64,000 bases of DNA from Enoplolaimus lenunculus (GCA_030248215.1 JASANG010000373.1:62001-126000); one strand, 5' to 3'; numbered from the stretch's first letter, positions 29,835 to 44,500 are shown. Notes: generated by a model from the sequence alone, not told the origin. Made by a program: numbers and translations.

Positions 29835-32581
29835 TTACGAAAACTGTTCTTCACTGAGTTTATACCATCGTTGAATTTTTGTGTTCGGCGTTTTCAGAAC
29901 GTCAGTTAAATGTCGCAACCGTTCACCTTTTGTAGTGCCACTGAATTGGATTCCGCCTTGAATTAAAAAACATAAAATGTAATTCATGCTAAAAAAGAAT
30001 AAAAAGTCTTTTTTATATCATCAAACGTGAACGATGTCTACCAATGCACCCAGTTGCACACTCTTGTTTACAAAGAGCATTAATATCCGCTGTTGACATT
30101 ATGAACACACCATACAAATAGTTTGTCTCACTAAAAATAGTATAAAGGAACGTTTTGAGTTGCACAACAATTATACTTAATTCTTGCAAGTGCATTCATG
30201 AGTTGATGCGCACCCTTTAAACAAAACTGTGTTTTTTAACCTATCAGAACTGATCTGAGACACAAAATGCAAGCTTCAGTGAAATTTTCATTTTTTTTGC
30301 TTTTTTCAAGTTAAAGATGGGCGTTGTTGTATACAAGTTTATTCCTTAAATGAGTTGGTGTGAGTAAAAATATACGTGCACTGAGTATATTTTGTCTACA
30401 CAACATACACCCAATTGCATACGCTTTTTGAACAAGCAAGACCTGCTCTTGGTTAATATTAAAATTAAGCGATGTATCATTCATTAACCCCTTCTCACAT
30501 TGAGTTGCCTATAGGTAACTCAGCGCAGTGTATATACGTGAAATAATATATATCGCACCGTGTTTAACAATTGTAACACGTGTACATAGTACTAAATCTC
30601 TACAAGACGTGAGAGCCTACTCGGGCTCGAGCGTCAAGCTCCTATAGCTGAGTGGTGATGGTATACGCCTCCCACGTCAGTCACCCGAGTTCCAATCCTA
30701 GCATAAAAGTAGGTCTCAAGGGAAATAAAAAATATTCATGTGAGAAAGGGTTAATAATTGCTAAAAAAGCTTACCAATATAATCGTCTTGTTTTCCGACA
30801 TCTTTGTCCCAAACAGTTATTTCCAAAGTTCGTTTTGATAACAAATCTTGAGCTGAGCACGAAAATTTATATTCCTGAAAAAAACCAAAATAACGTATAT
30901 AGCTAGATTAAGAGCAAAGCGATCGAAGGTCGATGAAAGCTATTAACACAAAATATTGCATTTAAGATATTGGCATATGGTTTAATTGAAAATGCTCGTT
31001 AACTACCCGCATATTACTTGTTTTACTGTTTAACGCGAAATCGCATCGGATCGTTTGATTATAAAGTCACTAAAACCATTGAGTTTGAGCAATGCAGCGC
31101 ATACTGCATACGCGAAACACTACGCACAATGTTTAGCAATTACTGCTCATGTGCGCATCCCAAAATTAGTGCAAGACGAGAGAGGTCACTCGGGCTCAAA
31201 CATTAAGCTCCAATAGCTGAATTGGTGATCGTAAACAAACTCCTCTCAGTTGACAAACTGAGGTTTGAATTGTAGCTTGACACTAGAATTAACAAATGTG
31301 AGTAGGGGAGGCATTTAGGGAAATCAGGGCAACCACAAACATCCGATGGGGTCCCGTGTTAAACGTTTCACGGCGCTATAACTTCGAGGTCCGCGAAAAA
31401 ATTTTCAGTTTGCCAAACTGGGCCCAGATAGGGTCGCCCCTCAATTGGACGGTTTGGAAGGCGCTTCCGCCGGCACTGCACTTGAGAAAGGGTTTTATGA
31501 TACGTAAACATTACACAGACAATAAAACTTGAATGTTCACGGCTTACTCTATCAAACACAGGATTACAAGTTTTCTTTATAACAGGCGTTTTGTATTTTT
31601 GTTTCTTGTCAGGTCGCAACCACCTAAAAATACAAAATGGCTCTTGTTTATGCACCAAAAATAGATGGATGTTAACTAAACATGACCTCGACCAGTAGGC
31701 AAATAACCGTACACGCTTTTGGCCACAAAATATTATCTCAAGCCATGTTTACGTGGTTTGGAACAAAATGGAATCCAAACCGGCAAAAGTAATGGAAAAA
31801 TTTTGATAAGACATAAACGGCTCTTGTATATTTCTTCGACACTTAAAGTTAAAAGTTGGACAAAGGCGTTGGCAAATGATAATTCTAGGCTTATGTAAGC
31901 CTTTTAAGCTTGAGACCAGTGGCAGATCCAGAAATATTCTGACCGGGGGTAGACATATAAAGTTTTAAATATCCGGCATCGAAGGTGCCACTATGCATTT
32001 GAGATATATACGATTTTGTGAAAATTTACACATTACACGGAAAAAGTCGCAGACACGTTAAAAATAGTATCATAACAAGACAAAATTTCGTGCATCACCA
32101 TAGGGGTGAACAGACAGCGTGGGGGGGTTAGAAACCGCCCTGCCAACTGGAATCAGTAAATGGTTCAATATTTACCCGTGATATTAAATACAATTTTAAA
32201 ATTAATAATTGCCATTACAATTTTAACTTTTTTGTCGGTTCATGCGGACGCCCATTTTACGAATTATGTATTAACCATTCTGCTGATCCCCGTCGAATCT
32301 TCTATTAATTCAGTAGAAGCAGGCCAAAGGGTTATAAGAGCCAGTATCACTTTTGAAATGGTATCAATAGCAGTAAGCTGCTTAAGGAATACTTCGCGTT
32401 TTTCAGCGGCACACGAGATCACTTACACCCGCACGTATGGATCAGAATATCCATTCGGATCCATGCCAAGCAATTCAGCGCATCGAATAATGCCCACTTC
32501 TAAAGTATTTTTGGCCGCAATGTAGTTGAGCGCAACCTGAATTTTACCACGCTCTTGTACCGAATCTTCATGCCTTGTTAC
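29835..32581 (-). CDS. Rabphilin exons 14-17: C2B domain and C-terminus
   Basis: Exons 32427-32581, 31548-31623, 30775-30874 and 29835-29956. They read ERGKIQVALNYIAAKNTLEV, MDPNGYSDPYVRVWLRPD, KYKTPVIKKTCNPVFDR, LEITVWDKDVGKQDDYIGG, GERLRHLTDVLKTP, QRWYKLSEEQFS and stop. Order and spacing match vertebrate rabphilin C2B. The family HW in the bottom helix (KHWYECL) is HL here, and the WHxL ending is WYKL; the calcium-loop aspartates and the basic strand (KKQKYK) are kept. Exon 15 joins in phase 2 through CGGGT/GTAAGT. Confidence 0.95.
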
Positions 32582-35500
32582 CTGAAATTATGAGAAATGT
32601 ACGTAATTATTTTCAATATTAACGGAAAACCATTTTGGGCTTTCATTTGTTTGCTTCGCATACTGAAGGCTAAAAGTCTTATTGAACAGTGCCGGAGCAG
32701 GTTAGGATGAATGCCCCCAAAATTTCGGGGATGGGGCTCATTGTGATGAACAAAATATTTTTCAAATCTTTGTTTAAAATCTACTTCGATTGGGCGCCCC
32801 TCTTCGGAGTGGTTCGTCCCAAATGGGATTATGAGGGGTGGCTACTTCGGCCCTGCAAATGAAATGTTTAGAGAACAAAAATTACGAAGCAAACGTGAGC
32901 CACAAGTTCAAGTAACTAATAACTATAGTTTTTAAACCAAACGCGAAGCACTTAGCAATTTTTTAATAAACTTTAAATGTAGTATTTTTAAAAGGGTTCG
33001 TCCATGTTTATAAATAGTTAGAGTAAGCAAATAAAGATATTTGTATGGCTAATTCAAGATCTATATAACTAAAGCTGGAATGCCGCACATACAGTATTTT
33101 GAGCAACTTTCTAGCATTCGGTTCTTTAAGTACATGCAAGTAAGTATGATGACGCAATAAAAAGCAGTGTTCGTAGCCGACAAAAATAAAACTAAAAACT
33201 TACAGGCAATTGTTTTTCGAGATAAACATTAAATTTTCGTTCTGTGCCACAAACCAGCCGTTTCAGTTGTACCCGTGTTTCGCCCAAAAAATCGTGACCA
33301 AAAGTATCTTGATCGAGCACTGTTAACCTAAAATTTGGTACAACTGCTGTGTATGAACAAACACCGAAGTGGTTAACCTCGATCCAGGTAATTTGAGTTA
33401 AAAAGTTCTAAAGCGATTATTGAAAATTTATATTCTGGTGCGAGAGCCACATTTAACGTTTGTACTTTTAACTTTAAATCATTCGATTGAAATGGGTTTT
33501 GCCAGGATTTTGGAAAAGTTGGACTATGTTCTGTAAAAATTCCAAGGTGGTTTGTGTTATAAAACTAGAAAAGTATCGACCAATGTTACTTTTAGAGGCG
33601 TAACAGGAGATTAAGCGCATTCCTAAACCTAAGCCTAAGTCTAAGCGTTGGAATAGTGTGTCCCTAAGCCTAATCCTAAGCAAAACAATGTAGTCTAGAA
33701 TCTAAACCTACTCTTTTACAGACCCGCCACAAAACCTGGACGCCTCTAAAAGTAACATGGACCAAAGTATCAATAAACCATCTTTCATAACTGCTAAAAG
33801 AGGTTTAACTTTTAAACCCAGCTAGATACACCAACACATCAAGTTATCAATAAATTGAAATTTTATCTTAAAGTTTTCAACAAATTGAAATTTTACCTTA
33901 AAGTTTTCAAAAAATTGAAATCTTACCTTAAAGTTTTCAATAAATTGAAATTTTGCCTTAAAGTTTTCCATAAATTGAAATCTTACCTTAAAGTTTTCAA
34001 TAAATTGAAATTTTGCCTCAAAGTTTTCAACAAATTGAAATTTTACCTCAAAGTTTTCAACAAATTGAAATTTTACCTCAAAGTTTTCAACAAATTGAAA
34101 TTTTACCTTAAAGTTTTCAATAAATTGAAATTTTGCCTTAATGTTTTCCATAAATTGAAATCTTACCTTAAAGTTTTCAATAAATTGAAATTTTGCCTTA
34201 AAGTTTTCCATAAATTGAAATCTTACCTTAAAGTTTTCAATAAATTGAAATTTTGCCTCAAAGTTTTCAACAAATTGAAATTTTACCTCAAAGTTTTCAA
34301 CACATTGACATTTTACCTCAACGTTTTCAACAAATTGAAATTTTACCTCAAAGTTTTCAACAAATTGAAATTTTACCTTAAAGTTTTCAATAAATTGAAA
34401 TTTTACCTCAAAGTTTTCAACAAATTGAAATTTTACCTTAAAGTTTTCAACAAATTGAAATTTTACCTTAAAGTTTTCAATAAATTGAAATTTTACCTCA
34501 AAGTTTTCAACAAATTGAAATTTTACCTTAAAGTTTTCAACAAATTGAAATTTTACCTCAAAGTTTTCAACAAATTGAAATTTTACCTTAAAGTTTTTAA
34601 CAAACTGAAATTTTACCTCAAAGTTTTCAACAAATTGAATTTTTACCTTAAAGTTTTCTTGAGCATCTCTTCTTCGCTAATGCCATGATATGTAAGCTTT
34701 TCGTTCCAAGTTGGATTTAAATTTTTGTTTATTACTTTCGTCGACAGTTGTGTTGACTGAAAACGAATATTATTAACTCTTTGACCAATATAAATACTGA
34801 AGATCACTTAAAACAGTGCCTGTTTAATTTTTCATAAGCACTATCAAGCTAAATACGTACTTGAATTTACTAAGCATTTTAACATTCGAAATAGTAAGAA
34901 TAAGCAAATAGAAACATTTAATTACTGAAAAAAAATTATTTCAAATTTTAGTTTTGAAACTCTCGAACAAAAACTACTCGCTAGTAATAACTAGTTCCAC
35001 CCGTGACTATCTCATTGGTTCTTTGTTTTGGAAAACAGCACATCAGACTCACTAGCAGATCCACAGGGGGGAGGGCGTACGCCCCACCGTCAGAAATTTT
35101 TTGTGTTAAAATGGTAAGGTTCCTACATTACAATTTTTGCGCTTCATAACATTTGCCCCAGTCAAAAATTTTTGGATCCGCCTCTGATCAGACTTACCTT
35201 TGTTGCATCAGGAAGCAAATGAAGCCTGACATATGGATCTGAGAAACCGTTGGAATCCATCGCTCTCAAGTTCTAAAATATTAAATTATTAGTTTAGACC
35301 AAAAACCAAAAGTTAAAATTAACAAAAAAAAACATTTTTAAATTTTACTGGGATTTTAAAATACGACTTGTGCTCGTCAATGATTGGAGGTAAAAGTGCT
35401 AAGTGTGTAAATTGATGATAAACGGAGGTTTGCTTAAAATATTAAAAAAAGTTCGCAACAGCATCCCGTACAACATTGTGGGATTTTACGACACTGATTA

Positions 35501-38500
35501 TCATACTGTTGCTGTTGTCGAATTAATTTTTCAATTGTAGTACATCGCAAAGACAAACGTTGGTCATTTAGTGGTGCAAATAACAGAGCATAGTTGCGTC
35601 ATGTAAAGATCAGGGGTAGAATGTTTTTCTGCGGGGCTGCAATAAAGAAAGCATAAGCTTCTAACTATTTTTTGTTTAAACGTAGACTTAAGTTTAGGGT
35701 TAGGTATAAGCACATTCTTACTTCTAAGTTTTGGCTTATGAATATACTTATACTACTGTTACGGTCCTGTTTTATAGATTGATTGTCCGCAATGTTAATG
35801 GTTTGTATTAATTCAAAATTCGATAAGTCACCCAACTATTTGCGTAAATAAGTTTTTACATTAAAGACGTGCGTATAACTTTTCTGCTGCAACAACGTTT
35901 ACAGGGGTAACGCAAAAAAAAATTTATATTTCAATTTTTAATTAACCTGAGAAGTATTATGTTCACATAGTTCAATGAAAATACTTAATTTCAATTTTCG
36001 GCATCATAGTTGGGTAATATTTCCCAAAATCCTTTTAAATATACTGATCGAAATGTATAAAACGGTTGTAGTTTAGAAACAGGTTTCAACTCACCGCTGC
36101 ACTTATAACATGACACGTTAAGGTTTGTTCCGTTGAATTGTACAGCAGAGAAAATTCCAACATGCCAAGGCTGCCTGAAATAAAACAAAACACAGTTGTA
36201 CGACATATAGTTTTTTAAAATCTAACATGGGTCATAAAGAAATATACTGGCAAAGTTCCCGTTTGTATGGAATTCGAGGAAAAACAATAGAACAACAAAT
36301 ATACGGTACTACGTAACATTAAAATGTCACATTCTATATGTCAAAACGAGTCTGTTGCAACTGGATGTAGGTGCTGCTGACACGATTTGCAAGCAACACA
36401 TGCGGCGTTGTTTTCGAGCGAACGATAAACGACCGATGTTAACTTTGCAAATGGGATTATTAATTTTGCGGGTAAAATATAACGATTACGGTAATTCATG
36501 CTCAGGATTGAAACAATCACAAAAATTTGTCATGCGATTTGTGAGTGGTGGCAAGCGAAGGAATCAAGGATGAACAAAAATCAAAAAGTTTAACTTAAAT
36601 CTGTCAGCCTAGACTATTATAAGTTAAAAAAACTATTTTGTTAGCGTTTAGGTTCGGTTGCGTTAGACAAGAATAAAATAGGCAAAAAGCATCTACGCTC
36701 AAAACTTTATAGTTGAGTTCGTTTGTAAGAGTGTCCCGCATTCTAGTATCACTTATCGCAAGTTAGTGATAAATCTTGTAACGTTCGATCCAGTGAACGC
36801 CGATGCTCAAAAATTGAGCACATTTTAGCAAATGGTTTGCTCTACTTTTGTAGCAATTTTGAGTTCAACAACTGCAATAGTTAGTGAATTTGAATACCTA
36901 TTTCTAATTGATGATAGTTGCTATAAATATTAGAAAATATTGGTCGAGAAAATCCTGATTTATAGTCAAGTTGTGTTCATCAAATTGAAATATTTGTTTC
37001 ATCAACATAAAATGCCTGATTTCTCTTATAACGATAAGGAAGTAGAAGATTTTTGTTTCATATTTGACTAACGTTCTACTTTGTATTTGCCATTATCAAA
37101 CGTAAATATCAACCCAATGTTATCTGTTCAATGAAAATGATAGAATTTCTAATTTACATTCAGGCCCGTACCTAGCTCACCTTCCAGAGGGGATAAAAAC
37201 TCTTCAGGAAGCATGCAAGGGTTTTCAATAACTTACAAGCAATGATATGGTAGAAATCGGTACATTAGACTTTTTCTTAAAGCAGGTTACAGGTGAGTTC
37301 GAACTACCGACCTACCGAATCTTAGGCTATTGCTTTACCACGGCGCTACGCTAGGGTTGTCTATTGTTTCTATTGCAAACTATATGCCGATTGCTTGCCA
37401 CCAGCAAGCATGCACTGAGACAAGCATATGTCGCACCCTTACATGTTCCAATTTTCGCCAAGGTCGACCCTTGACCGTCCACCTCATTTTGACTAGATAC
37501 CGCATCTAAACCCGGTACTTTACCGTTGCGGTCACAAAGTAACGACCATGTAAGCCTTGGTAAGATTGATCGAGACACCTTTTCTACTAAGCAGCTGGAA
37601 AAGCAGGCATAAGTGGTAGGTTAGAAGACACGGCCTGCCACGCAGCCCGCCTCCAACTGTTGTTATTGTCGACTACATCTCGACCGTATATTGTCAGCTA
37701 GCATACACATACTGTGAAATGCATTTGGACAAGGATGTCTCACATGCTTACATTGCCGAAGCGTTGAACAAAAGTATCAATTTCATGACTGAACACAGTA
37801 AAAAAATAGCACAAACAGGACACAGATGCAAAAACAAGCAGAACGAAAGCAAGCGTCTGGCAATTGGTTAAATTGCACTTAGCGATGTGCAGATTTTGTT
37901 GATTGTGCAATTACAGTAAGTGTTGCGCAAGCAAAATATGCAATAATTCAGCTCTGGCTGTTCAGGAAGATTCTGACGGAACCACAATGTAATATAACAT
38001 TGTGGTAAATATTAAACTTTAACAATAGAAGAGCAATAGAACTGCAGCAATAAAAGGTAGGCTAAACAATATTTATACCAAGCTCTCAAGGATGTAATAG
38101 CATATAGAGTTGCAAATATACTGTAATAAGCGGAACAAGACCAGCGAACAGTATAGGGCAATATTCAGCAATATCAATTCCATAAGACAGAAACTACAAC
38201 TTATCTGCCTCGCAATAAATTATTGCGTGCTGATTTTACTGGGGGTGGGGCGTACACTAACACGTGTCACCCGCATGCATAGCTGAGGGTAGAGAGCTTT
38301 TCCACGTGATTGCGATAGGGAAAAATTAGGCGTGAAACTAATTTTTGTCTAGGCTTAGGTTTAAGGCGTGTAATCTTTCTTTTTACACTGAGGCTTAGAC
38401 TTAGGTAGAGGCTTAGGCTTCGGAATATATATGTTTGGTCTAAAGCAAATACATGGGCGGATAAACTTTTGAATAGTTCAAAAAAGTGCAGATTTTGATT

Positions 38501-41500
38501 ACTAAGCTAACGATTATTTTCAATTTCACCAGATCGTAGAACGGTTTTCTAGAAAATATGTATACTCAAGAGATATATGGTTTAGGGCGCAACCCCGTCA
38601 ACTTAATTTACTAACGACAATAAACAACTACCAATGTGTCCATTGAGGGGCATACCGTTTGTTTTATCGTGGAACTCCAATAATGTAAGCTTAAGTTATC
38701 AGACTAATAATTTTTCTTAGGTTTAGGAATACGCTTATATTTACTACTGGTTACGCACCTCAAAGTACATAATATACCATTGGCCAAAAACAATAACTAT
38801 AGTTACAGCTATTTTATAACTATGTAGTGGCGGATAGGTGAAGTAGATACTGTGCAACAGATTACTTGGCAAAAAGCTGAATCGTCGTTTAGAATGTAGG
38901 CTCATTTTCGAATAAGACTCCAAATGAAAGTCTGCGAACCTCGGATGCGCTTTTAAGGATTTAGCTAAAATAAGGTACAAAAATCACAACAGCATTGCAA
39001 AACGCACACAACAGCAATACACATATCACCAAATATGGTTTAAATATGAAGTGCAATATTTGTTGCAACTCAAAAATTACTGTGCGATTAAAGAACATTT
39101 TGAATATACATTTTTGGTTAGAAGGCAGATTGATATATGGTTTATCGATTTTACGCCAAGTTCGTAGCCAAAAATTCATTTCGGAAGGTGATAAAAGTTT
39201 CTTAACGTCCGAGCTGAGTGAGCGAGAAATTTTTTCGACTTTTGCACGTTATCCTACAGCCTGTGCAAGGGGCTTCTCAAGCTTTTCCAGAAATTTCAGG
39301 TGGTAAATTTATCCCTCGTTGTATACTCCCCTGATTTTTGTTTTTTTTTGATCAGGTCGGATACAAGGGTGTACTGAAAGACATATATCTCCCGAAATTT
39401 CGGTATAAACGAGAAAAAATACCATTTTATAGGTTTCAGAATTTCAAATCCTAGTGGCCAAGACTAAATCCTGTCTTTACTCATGTTTTTGACACGAGTT
39501 GCATTTAGTTGCAGCGGAATAGCGAATAACTCAGTTAGAATATGTGTATTTTTTGTACCAAATGTTCCAATAATAATAAAAAACAGCAGATTATAGCGTC
39601 TTAAAATGGGTTTTACAGGAACCGTAACGCAATCCGCACCTACGCTTTTACTACTGAATTTAGTGACTGAAAACTAAGCATGGATAAAAATATTGCTAAA
39701 TGTGCGATACAAGCATTAGTTTACGTAAAAATAGATTAGTATCAAATATTTACGACCCTCTTGCAGGGCCCCAACTACGAGCGGTGACCCTGGTTATGAA
39801 TATATTTTCCCTCCTATGGCTGAAAATATCATTGGCAACATTAAAACAATTATATGCTAAGAAAATTTCTCTTCTTTCCATTTTACATCTGCTTGCCTTC
39901 TACCAATTAAATTCCTGTAATTGTTGGCTTGTAAGCATAGTAGTTCTAAATTTAGCCAATTTTTTCTATTGCGTTAATTGAATTTGTTCCATGGACTGTT
40001 TTCAAACCAAGGTAATTGAGGTAATTGACAAGCGTTAATTGCTATTGTTCACAAAGTTTTACAACCAACACATGTTTATCGTAACTTTAGATAAACTACG
40101 GTGTCCGTGCCAAATTTTGAAACTACAACCCCATAACAATGTTTTCTATTTAGGATTTGTTTAATATTTAATCCATTATACTGCGACGGTACTAAAAATA
40201 CAGTAATTGTGTTAACGAGCCAGAAGCGCTTTCGCCACAATGTTTTAAAGCAAAAACTTAACAACGCTGCAATATTTGTCGATCATTAAAGGTGTCGCAC
40301 AACAGTTATTTCAATGTGCATAAACTTAAAGTAAATGTATAAAGTGCATTGCAGTTTGCATTTAAAATAATGCATTTTAGTGCTAACTATAATACTTCCA
40401 ACATAAACGTCAAATGAACACTCGGTTTTAGCACACAGCAATCGCGTACGAATTAAAATTTACAAAAATTACAAAACATTCTGTAATTTTTAAGACAAAG
40501 CCGTATTTCTCAGCAATGCGTAGCACCTATAAAAGCATCACTCTGAATAGAGAATTCTTTCAAATTTAGATATTGATTAATTTCAAAATCTTCACTGACA
40601 ATAAGTTAAAAAAACCAGCTACTAAAATTTTGTATAATTAACAGATAAAAGCACATTACTTATGGGTTCCACAATCTATAAGGCCGACTAACAAACTTGA
40701 AATAGGTACTACACATCTGAGAGGATAATTCTAGCAATATATATTTTTCCAGGTTACATCGAACGAATGTGCTGGTCTAGTTACTATCTTTTTCATAGGA
40801 ATATGAAGCATATCCCATGCTGCTCAAGTGCTGAGCAATTTTTTCTAGTACTAGCAATATAATTAGTATATTGAAAATTATACGAGGCACTAGAAAATGT
40901 TGAATATCACAAGACGTGACAGCTTGGTGAAATGTTAAATGTTAAGGTAACGAAAAAAGCTTTTGCTTTAGATTTTAGCATAGCTATTTTTAAGTCAGAC
41001 CTTTTTTTGGAATGAGCACTACTGTACTGTTAGAGTGGCGCTGTACCTTTGATAAAATTTTAATGCTGTTCCATGCCGGTCGAATGCTGACCGGTTCCGA
41101 GTGGGATTTTGACGGTGCCGCATACAAATCTGTGTATATATATTCCACATGATGCGCTATGTTACGACAAGTATAGCGCCACCCTTACAGTTCCACCATA
41201 TTAACGACTTAATTTTGCTTCGCTCCGGTTCCCGTTTTTGGCAAGGTTTGTTGACTACGAAGTGCAGCTTAGATACAGTTCACTGCATGTTTACCGGTGC
41301 CCCTAACCGAATCCGGAGATGAAAGAAAATTAAGTAATGAAAATGGCGTTGAATTTTCGAACGATTGCGGTCAGAAAGTGAATTTTAAGCTTTGTTTTTA
41401 ACAAATCTTGTCAACAAACACCTTGGATAGCACAACTTATATAAAAACACGCAAAATTTTGGAATTTACTTTTTGCCGGTTCGTCCGGTAAATTTTCTAT

Positions 41501-44500
41501 TGGAGACAGAGGTCCAATTTCTGCATGAGTTGGTCGGAATCGGAGGCGGACGCAGACTTCCGGTAGTAACGTCACATACTGCGCAACGCGAGTGCAAGTT
41601 TAAAATTCAAAAAAATTTTCAATCTTACTCAGATCATCATCAGGACTTGTGTTCAAATCTTCATCGAACGATGCGTTTTCGAACAACGATAACTGTCCTG
41701 GTGGTGGTTTTCGAGGCAATTCTGATGATTGCGCTGAAAGCAAAAAACAAGCAAGCAGTTTGAATCAGAGGTTTATCTAAGACGAATACATCTACTTTCA
41801 AAATTTTAGGAGATGCACAAAAAACATTTTGACGTTAAAAAGGACACTTTGTACGGCACGTGCTCAATTATGTTGACCTGGCACAAAATCTAAGCCCAAG
41901 CGTAGACCTAAACATAAAAGTTAAGTCTAAGAAACTCCGACAGTTTCTCCGGTTTCGCAGTGGGTAGGCCCCTATAATTGAGATGGGACGCAAATTTATA
42001 GTCCTACCTTTGCCGGGTTCAAACGTTTTCTCAGCGGCTTGGCCCAGAGGCGTTTTCGACGTCGGTGTCGATGCAACTGTGACCGCAATTTTCGGTGTGA
42101 TATGCTGGTGACCGATCGCAGTTTCCGGGGTCAACGAATGTATTTCGGGTCTGCTTCGAATATCAGGCCGTGAGTTGCTGGGAGCACTTCGATAACCAGA
42201 CGATTCTGAAGATACAGACGTTGTCTGATGATGCTTAGAATCGCCACTGGGCGACAGTCCACAGTCTCGTCGTGAATGAGTAGACTCAAGCGGTTCGCTG
42301 TGCCTATGAGTGGACGAAATCGTAGTTGCTGTCTCATGACGCTTTGAGCCGGACCGGTGTGACTTTGATTCATCGGTGTGGGGCGGTGAATGGCCGAAGG
42401 AGTTCTTGGTGTCATGACCTAAAATTAACGCACACTTTTAACCGTTACAGGGAGCAGATATGAAAAGGTTAGATCTTGAAAAACGTTATTGTACATGCTT
42501 GTAACATCGGTTTTAAACTGACTCACTAGTACATCGTGTCCAAAGCCAGACAGAGGTCAATGGAAAAAGCCCAACACAAGTTAAAAACCTTGGGCTCCAT
42601 AAAAAGTATTTGGCTCCCATCGAAATGTTTTTGGATTTACTCTCACAGTAAACGTACCCAAGTTTTGGTGTTGAAACTGTTGTAACGTAGCAACTGGTTG
42701 ATGCCTTTCTTGTTGCTGAAATGGCTTCTGAGATGACGACACTTTGCTGGGAACTGTCGTTATTGTACTGCCTGATGAAGCACCCATTGATCGGTCGCTG
42801 TTTGCCACTAAAACAAATCTTTGCAAAAGGTTATAGTTAATAATATTCGGTCCTTGTTCGTGGTACAGGGCCTGCTCTTTGGGAGACAGAGAACTATGAA
42901 TGGACTAGAGGAAGCAATGCTTAGTCTTAGGTTTATTATTGCGTTTAGGTTTATACTCAGGCTTAGTAACCAGGAATCAATAGTTCCCATGCGCTGTGTT
43001 CTTTGTTTTATGTTTAGTTCTATAAGCAAAATTTACACGGAAACGTGCTTCAAATCCGATTAGAGTTAATGTTCGTTAACAGGCACACCAAAACGGCGGT
43101 ATATTTGCCGCCCCCCCAGCGATAAGACCATTTTTTATTCCATTAAACTGATCCGTTTCACCCTGAATACAGGTACATGCAGGGACATATATACGCTAGT
43201 GGCGAGACATAATGAATACATGCCCTACTAAAATTCCTGAACGGACAAGAAATAGACGCTTTGAACACAGGTTACAATAACATCCTTCTTGATCGTAAAA
43301 CGTACAAAAGCTTGAATAAATTTATAACCTGCCAAAGTCAAATCAAGGCTACCGCCCTGAGTACCTCCAGAGTCAATCGAATGATTATCGGAAGTGTCGG
43401 TTGTTCCAGTGACGCCCTGAATGTTATGCGATGACGCTCCACGACTTGCGTTCGCATCTCCTCCAAACAACGGTGACTGCAGTAGCGATTCATCGTTGTG
43501 ACTGAGACCAGTTGGACTTTCATCGTCATCTTCAGCTTCGCTCGCCTGATCAGATTCTTCTTCGCTATCTGTATATTAACGTTATTATAATATGCTGTAG
43601 ATCAAACTGCTATTCAAGCCAATTACTAATTGTCCCAGCTAATTTTGTTAATCTATCCAATAAAACGTTTCGACTATCCTATTAAAAAAACTGAATTTCC
43701 GATCAGATTCATTTACTCGGATTGGAATTGCAGGTGTGTAAGCCTGTGAACGTGAAAATGGGTTAACAATCGATACAAATACTAATTAATAATGACTCAC
43801 AAAGCGTACTGTTATCGACAATTACTCAAGCAATCTCAAACATAATAATATGGTATTAATACGGAAATAAAGCTTACCTGATTCAAATCTGGTATTTCGA
43901 CAAATTCGCCGGCTTATTCGTATATCTTCTTCTGAGCTCGAATTGCTGTCGTTACCTGACTGACTACGAATATCTATAAGCAGCAAAAATAGAAATACAA
44001 TACCGAGCAGGAATAAATTGAAGGCCTATAAATGTTTGGTGCATCAACTGTTTTCAAAGCTACCAATACGTTTTTCGACAATAATGCATTATTTATAATT
44101 TGGTAGCCCAAGTCCTGGTAGGATAAAAAATAAATATAATCTGACCGACATTGGCTCTGGTACGCTTTCACACACATTTAAGTTTAAGCCTTAGGTTGAG
44201 ACTTATGAACAGCTATGGCTTACGCAAACGGTCTGTCATAAGCTAACAACGACGATATGTGCAGGCAAGGTTTCCAAAGCTTAAAATTAAGATTAAGCCT
44301 AAACCTATTGGTGAGCCTATGGCTTATCGATCAAACATGTGGGAAAGAAAAGCGTGCAAGAGCTTCGAGATGTACTAATATTTTCAGCGTAACTGCTTAC
44401 TTGCACGTTTTTTAACTTCTTCTGCCCAGCGTGGACGGTAGAATATCGACGAAGGCACTCTGGGATTGTTATTATCAGCCAAATCGTGTTGTCTTGTTGG

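Noticed and set aside
30600-30720. tRNA gene on the plus strand
   Set aside because: A and B boxes are present but the acceptor stem does not close, and the whole is part of a repeated TTAA element.
32160-32525. Plus-strand frame of 121 aa with a hydrophobic start
   Set aside because: Antisense shadow of rabphilin exon 14 and its flanks.
33822-34688. Long open frames of NKLKFYLKVF or ENFKVKFQFV repeats on both strands
   Set aside because: They are produced by a 30-bp satellite whose length is a multiple of three; they lie inside rabphilin intron 12.
38995-39306. Plus-strand frame of 103 aa in rabphilin intron 9
   Set aside because: No recognised motif, and the start region is AT-rich noise. 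The end (SFLTSELSEREIFSTFARYP) is mildly protein-like, but evidence is insufficient.
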